A stretch of DNA of 64,000 nt, taken from positions 1,181,409 through 1,245,408 of the forward strand of contig CP071065.1 of the NCBI GenBank assembly GCA_017164015.1, given 5' to 3'. Source of the stretch: Nostoc sp. UHCC 0702 (lineage in GTDB: Bacteria > Cyanobacteriota > Cyanobacteriia > Cyanobacteriales > Nostocaceae). A program made the position numbers and the translations under genes. The stretch's first letter is position 1. Every line of letters starts with the position of its first letter. The notes beneath the pieces are model-generated. The model was not told the origin of the DNA, searched no databases, and was given only the letters and a program-made list of their open reading frames with translations. This document shows, in pieces, positions 62,362-64,000 of the stretch.

Positions 62362-64000
62362 TTATGCCGGGTAAATCCGTAAACGCCGATTTGGTTCTTC
62401 GCCAAAGCTGTGAGACTTCAGGCGATAGTGTTCTACCAACTCATGCTGCATTTTGCGTACTTGAGGAGAACGAGGTAATAACTCAACTGGCTGTCCTTTG
62501 GGAATAACAATTTGCTCTACAGCAAGTCTAGCTTCTTCCAGGGCATCAATTTCATCATCGCTGCCACTGTGCAAAAACAGTTGCAATTCTCGATCATCGG
62601 CAATTTCTGGATCGTCCATGTTCAGCAATCGCCGCAAACCACGGGTAATCTGGGGAATGGTGCTGGACTTAATCATGTGGATAGGCACATGACGGGCTTT
62701 AGCCATTTGTCTTAATTTGGCGTGGTTTTTGACGTGCGATCGCAATGCCAAAATTGCATCAGCACTATCGATGTCTTTTGTCAATACCACAGGCAAAGAC
62801 AACACATTGATTACCTGTTCGAGTTGGTGACGGCTAACGCCATAAGGGTAGATATGCAGTGGCAAATCTTCACCATTTGGCCCTGGCTGTCTGGTGGCAC
62901 TAAAATCAATGGTTTCTGAGTAGTTGAAAGATTCATCCAGCAAGCGGTCAAACTCACTGCGTCCTGTAATCCTTTCTACAGGCGGCAGTGCTACCATTTG
63001 TCCAGATGAGCGCCAGCCGTTGGCCTGTCGTGGCGATGGTGAAGATTCCTCTGCAACCGTTAGGTGTCCACCGCGACCATTGACTACCGACAACTGCCGT
63101 GTAACTGAGACTTTGCCCTGCTCATCAACGGTTCTCGTTTGGGGGCTAGGCTGACGCCCTCTCAGCAGATTATCTACTGTGTCAGCAACGCTTTCATGAA
63201 CTACCCAACGCTGCCGTTCTAACATTTCCACAGCAATCTCGAAAGTCGGAGGAGCTTTACGTTCCAAAACAGTTTTTTGACTGCCACGGCGTCTCGCTTC
63301 GTCATCTCCCAAGGTTACAGCCTGGATACCCCCAACTAAATCAGCAAGGGTGGGGTTTTTGATTAGGTTTTCAATCTGGTTTCCGTGGGCAGTACCTACT
63401 AGTTGCACACCCCGTTCGGCAATGGTACGAGCAGCTAAAGCTTCGAGTTCCGTGCCAATTTCATCAATGACGATGACTTCTGGCATATGGTTTTCTACTG
63501 CTTCAATCATCACCTGATGCTGAAGTTCGGGGTGAGCCACTTGCATCCGCCTAGCGCGACCAATGGCGGGGTGAGCAACATCACCATCTCCAGCAATTTC
63601 GTTGGAGGTATCGATAATTACCACACGTTTATTCAATTCATCTGCTAAAACACGGGCAATTTCCCTTAAGGCAGTGGTTTTACCCACACCTGGACGCCCT
63701 AGCATCAGAATCGATTTACCAGTTTCTACCAAATCGCGGATCATGCCGATTGTGCCGAAGACCGCCCGACCAACGCGACAAGTTAAGCCAATAATCTTGC
63801 CACTACGGTTGCGGATGGCACTGATCCGATGCAAAGTTTGCTCAATTCCTGCCCGATTATCTCCGCCAAAGGTTCCTACTCGCTGAATACAATCATCTAT
63901 CTGTGCTTGAGTGACGGGTGTTTCGCTCAGATACTCAGCTTGATTAGGAAATCGAGCTTCTGGGCGACGACCCAAATCCAAGACCACTTCAACTAAACTA
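62362..64000 (-). CDS. R3H-domain AAA ATPase, Ycf45/SpoIIIAA-like (partial, runs off right edge)
   Basis: The frame is open to position 64000. The GTG at 63987 is internal to SLVEVVLDLGRRPEARF, so the true start lies beyond the window and a few dozen residues are missing. The ATPase has Walker A LGRPGVGKTT, Walker B VIVIDEIGTE and the sensor-like GTAHGNQIENL. A long Ser/Pro-rich linker follows, then a C-terminal R3H single-stranded nucleic-acid-binding domain (HELVEHYRLKSHSFGEEPNRR). It is an orthologue type of plastid Ycf45. Its role is unknown but is expected on nucleic acid. Confidence 0.92.
   Translation of the reverse strand, partial: SLVEVVLDLGRRPEARFPNQAEYLSETPVTQAQIDDCIQRVGTFGGDNRAGIEQTLHRISAIRNRSGKIIGLTCRVGRAVFGTIGMIRDLVETGKSILMLGRPGVGKTTALREIARVLADELNKRVVIIDTSNEIAGDGDVAHPAIGRARRMQVAHPELQHQVMIEAVENHMPEVIVIDEIGTELEALAARTIAERGVQLVGTAHGNQIENLIKNPTLADLVGGIQAVTLGDDEARRRGSQKTVLERKAPPTFEIAVEMLERQRWVVHESVADTVDNLLRGRQPSPQTRTVDEQGKVSVTRQLSVVNGRGGHLTVAEESSPSPRQANGWRSSGQMVALPPVERITGRSEFDRLLDESFNYSETIDFSATRQPGPNGEDLPLHIYPYGVSRHQLEQVINVLSLPVVLTKDIDSADAILALRSHVKNHAKLRQMAKARHVPIHMIKSSTIPQITRGLRRLLNMDDPEIADDRELQLFLHSGSDDEIDALEEARLAVEQIVIPKGQPVELLPRSPQVRKMQHELVEHYRLKSHSFGEEPNRRLRIYPA

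Noticed and set aside
1-64000. tRNA or rRNA genes, prophage or autonomous insertion sequences
   Set aside because: Scanning for T-loop GGTTCGA-type motifs, structural phage proteins and DDE/tyrosine transposases gave nothing; only non-autonomous elements were seen.

Overview
The window looks like chromosomal DNA of a filamentous, probably heterocyst-forming cyanobacterium (Nostoc/Anabaena-like Nostocales). Four things point that way: very frequent GCGATCGC (HIP1) octamers; long heptamer repeats of the CCCCAGT/GGGGACT type and their relatives; cyanobacterial marker genes (Raf1 Rubisco assembly chaperone, chlorophyll cyclase AcsF, CYP110-like P450, Ycf45-like R3H ATPase, YqeG, DUF3727, Mn-catalase); and many short non-autonomous repeats. 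I see no tRNA, rRNA, CRISPR array, phage genes or transposase gene.

Layout. 1-4.3 kb: a large NACHT NTPase on the minus strand runs off the left edge. It ends in at least 15 nearly identical 31-residue HEAT repeats and is preceded by a 21-bp hairpin array, palindromic repeats, a G-rich array and a divergent three-TM protein. This is the most conflict-system-like locus. 4.4-9.3 kb: purH, three tandem Yfr2-like small RNAs, an expanded CCCCAGT array inside a small TATAGC-ended element, then DUF3891, Mn-catalase and GlsB-type stress genes. 9.5-14.3 kb: a tetrapyrrole module (hemN, heme oxygenase, acsF) resembling the micro-oxic chlAII-ho2-hemN set of Synechocystis, enclosed by two inverted copies of a 166-170 bp MITE-like element. 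14.5-20 kb: a Coq4-like gene, a parvulin-type PPIase, a GGDEF-EAL remnant and an ABC exporter.

20-31 kb: an EgtD-like methyltransferase whose stop codon comes from a repeat end, proB, yqeG, a GNAT-ruvX-DUF3727 cluster, a VOC protein, a Coq4-like gene broken by one nonsense codon, a P450, and a TIGR00725-like protein with an apparent internal deletion. 31-45.7 kb: phoD, a PEP-CTERM protein, the plastoquinone prenyltransferase, ppx, a duplicated immunity-like protein behind a truncated secreted ORF, DUF445, menG, a response regulator, raf1 and a histidine kinase. 46-56 kb: a third Coq4-like gene whose C-terminus was rewritten by a MITE with a perfect 9-bp target duplication, a GT39-like glycosyltransferase, a UvrD-like helicase with two in-frame low-complexity insertions, dprA, and a Ser/Thr kinase paired with a PstS-like binding protein. 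57-64 kb: an AMIN/serine-hydrolase fusion, a pentapeptide protein, an ORF-less structured RNA region resembling an IscB omega-RNA/HEARO, a Rieske oxygenase, a PD-(D/E)XK-like protein and the R3H ATPase running off the right edge.

Theme. Small repeats reshape genes here: they supply start or stop codons, insert in frame, nest in one another, and flank a functional gene set. The best candidates for something new are the mosaic NACHT-HEAT locus, the orphan omega-RNA-like region, the Yfr2-like array, the truncated toxin/immunity-like pair, and the kinase with a duplicated glycine-loop segment. Functional names rest on recognising families by eye; no database search was run.
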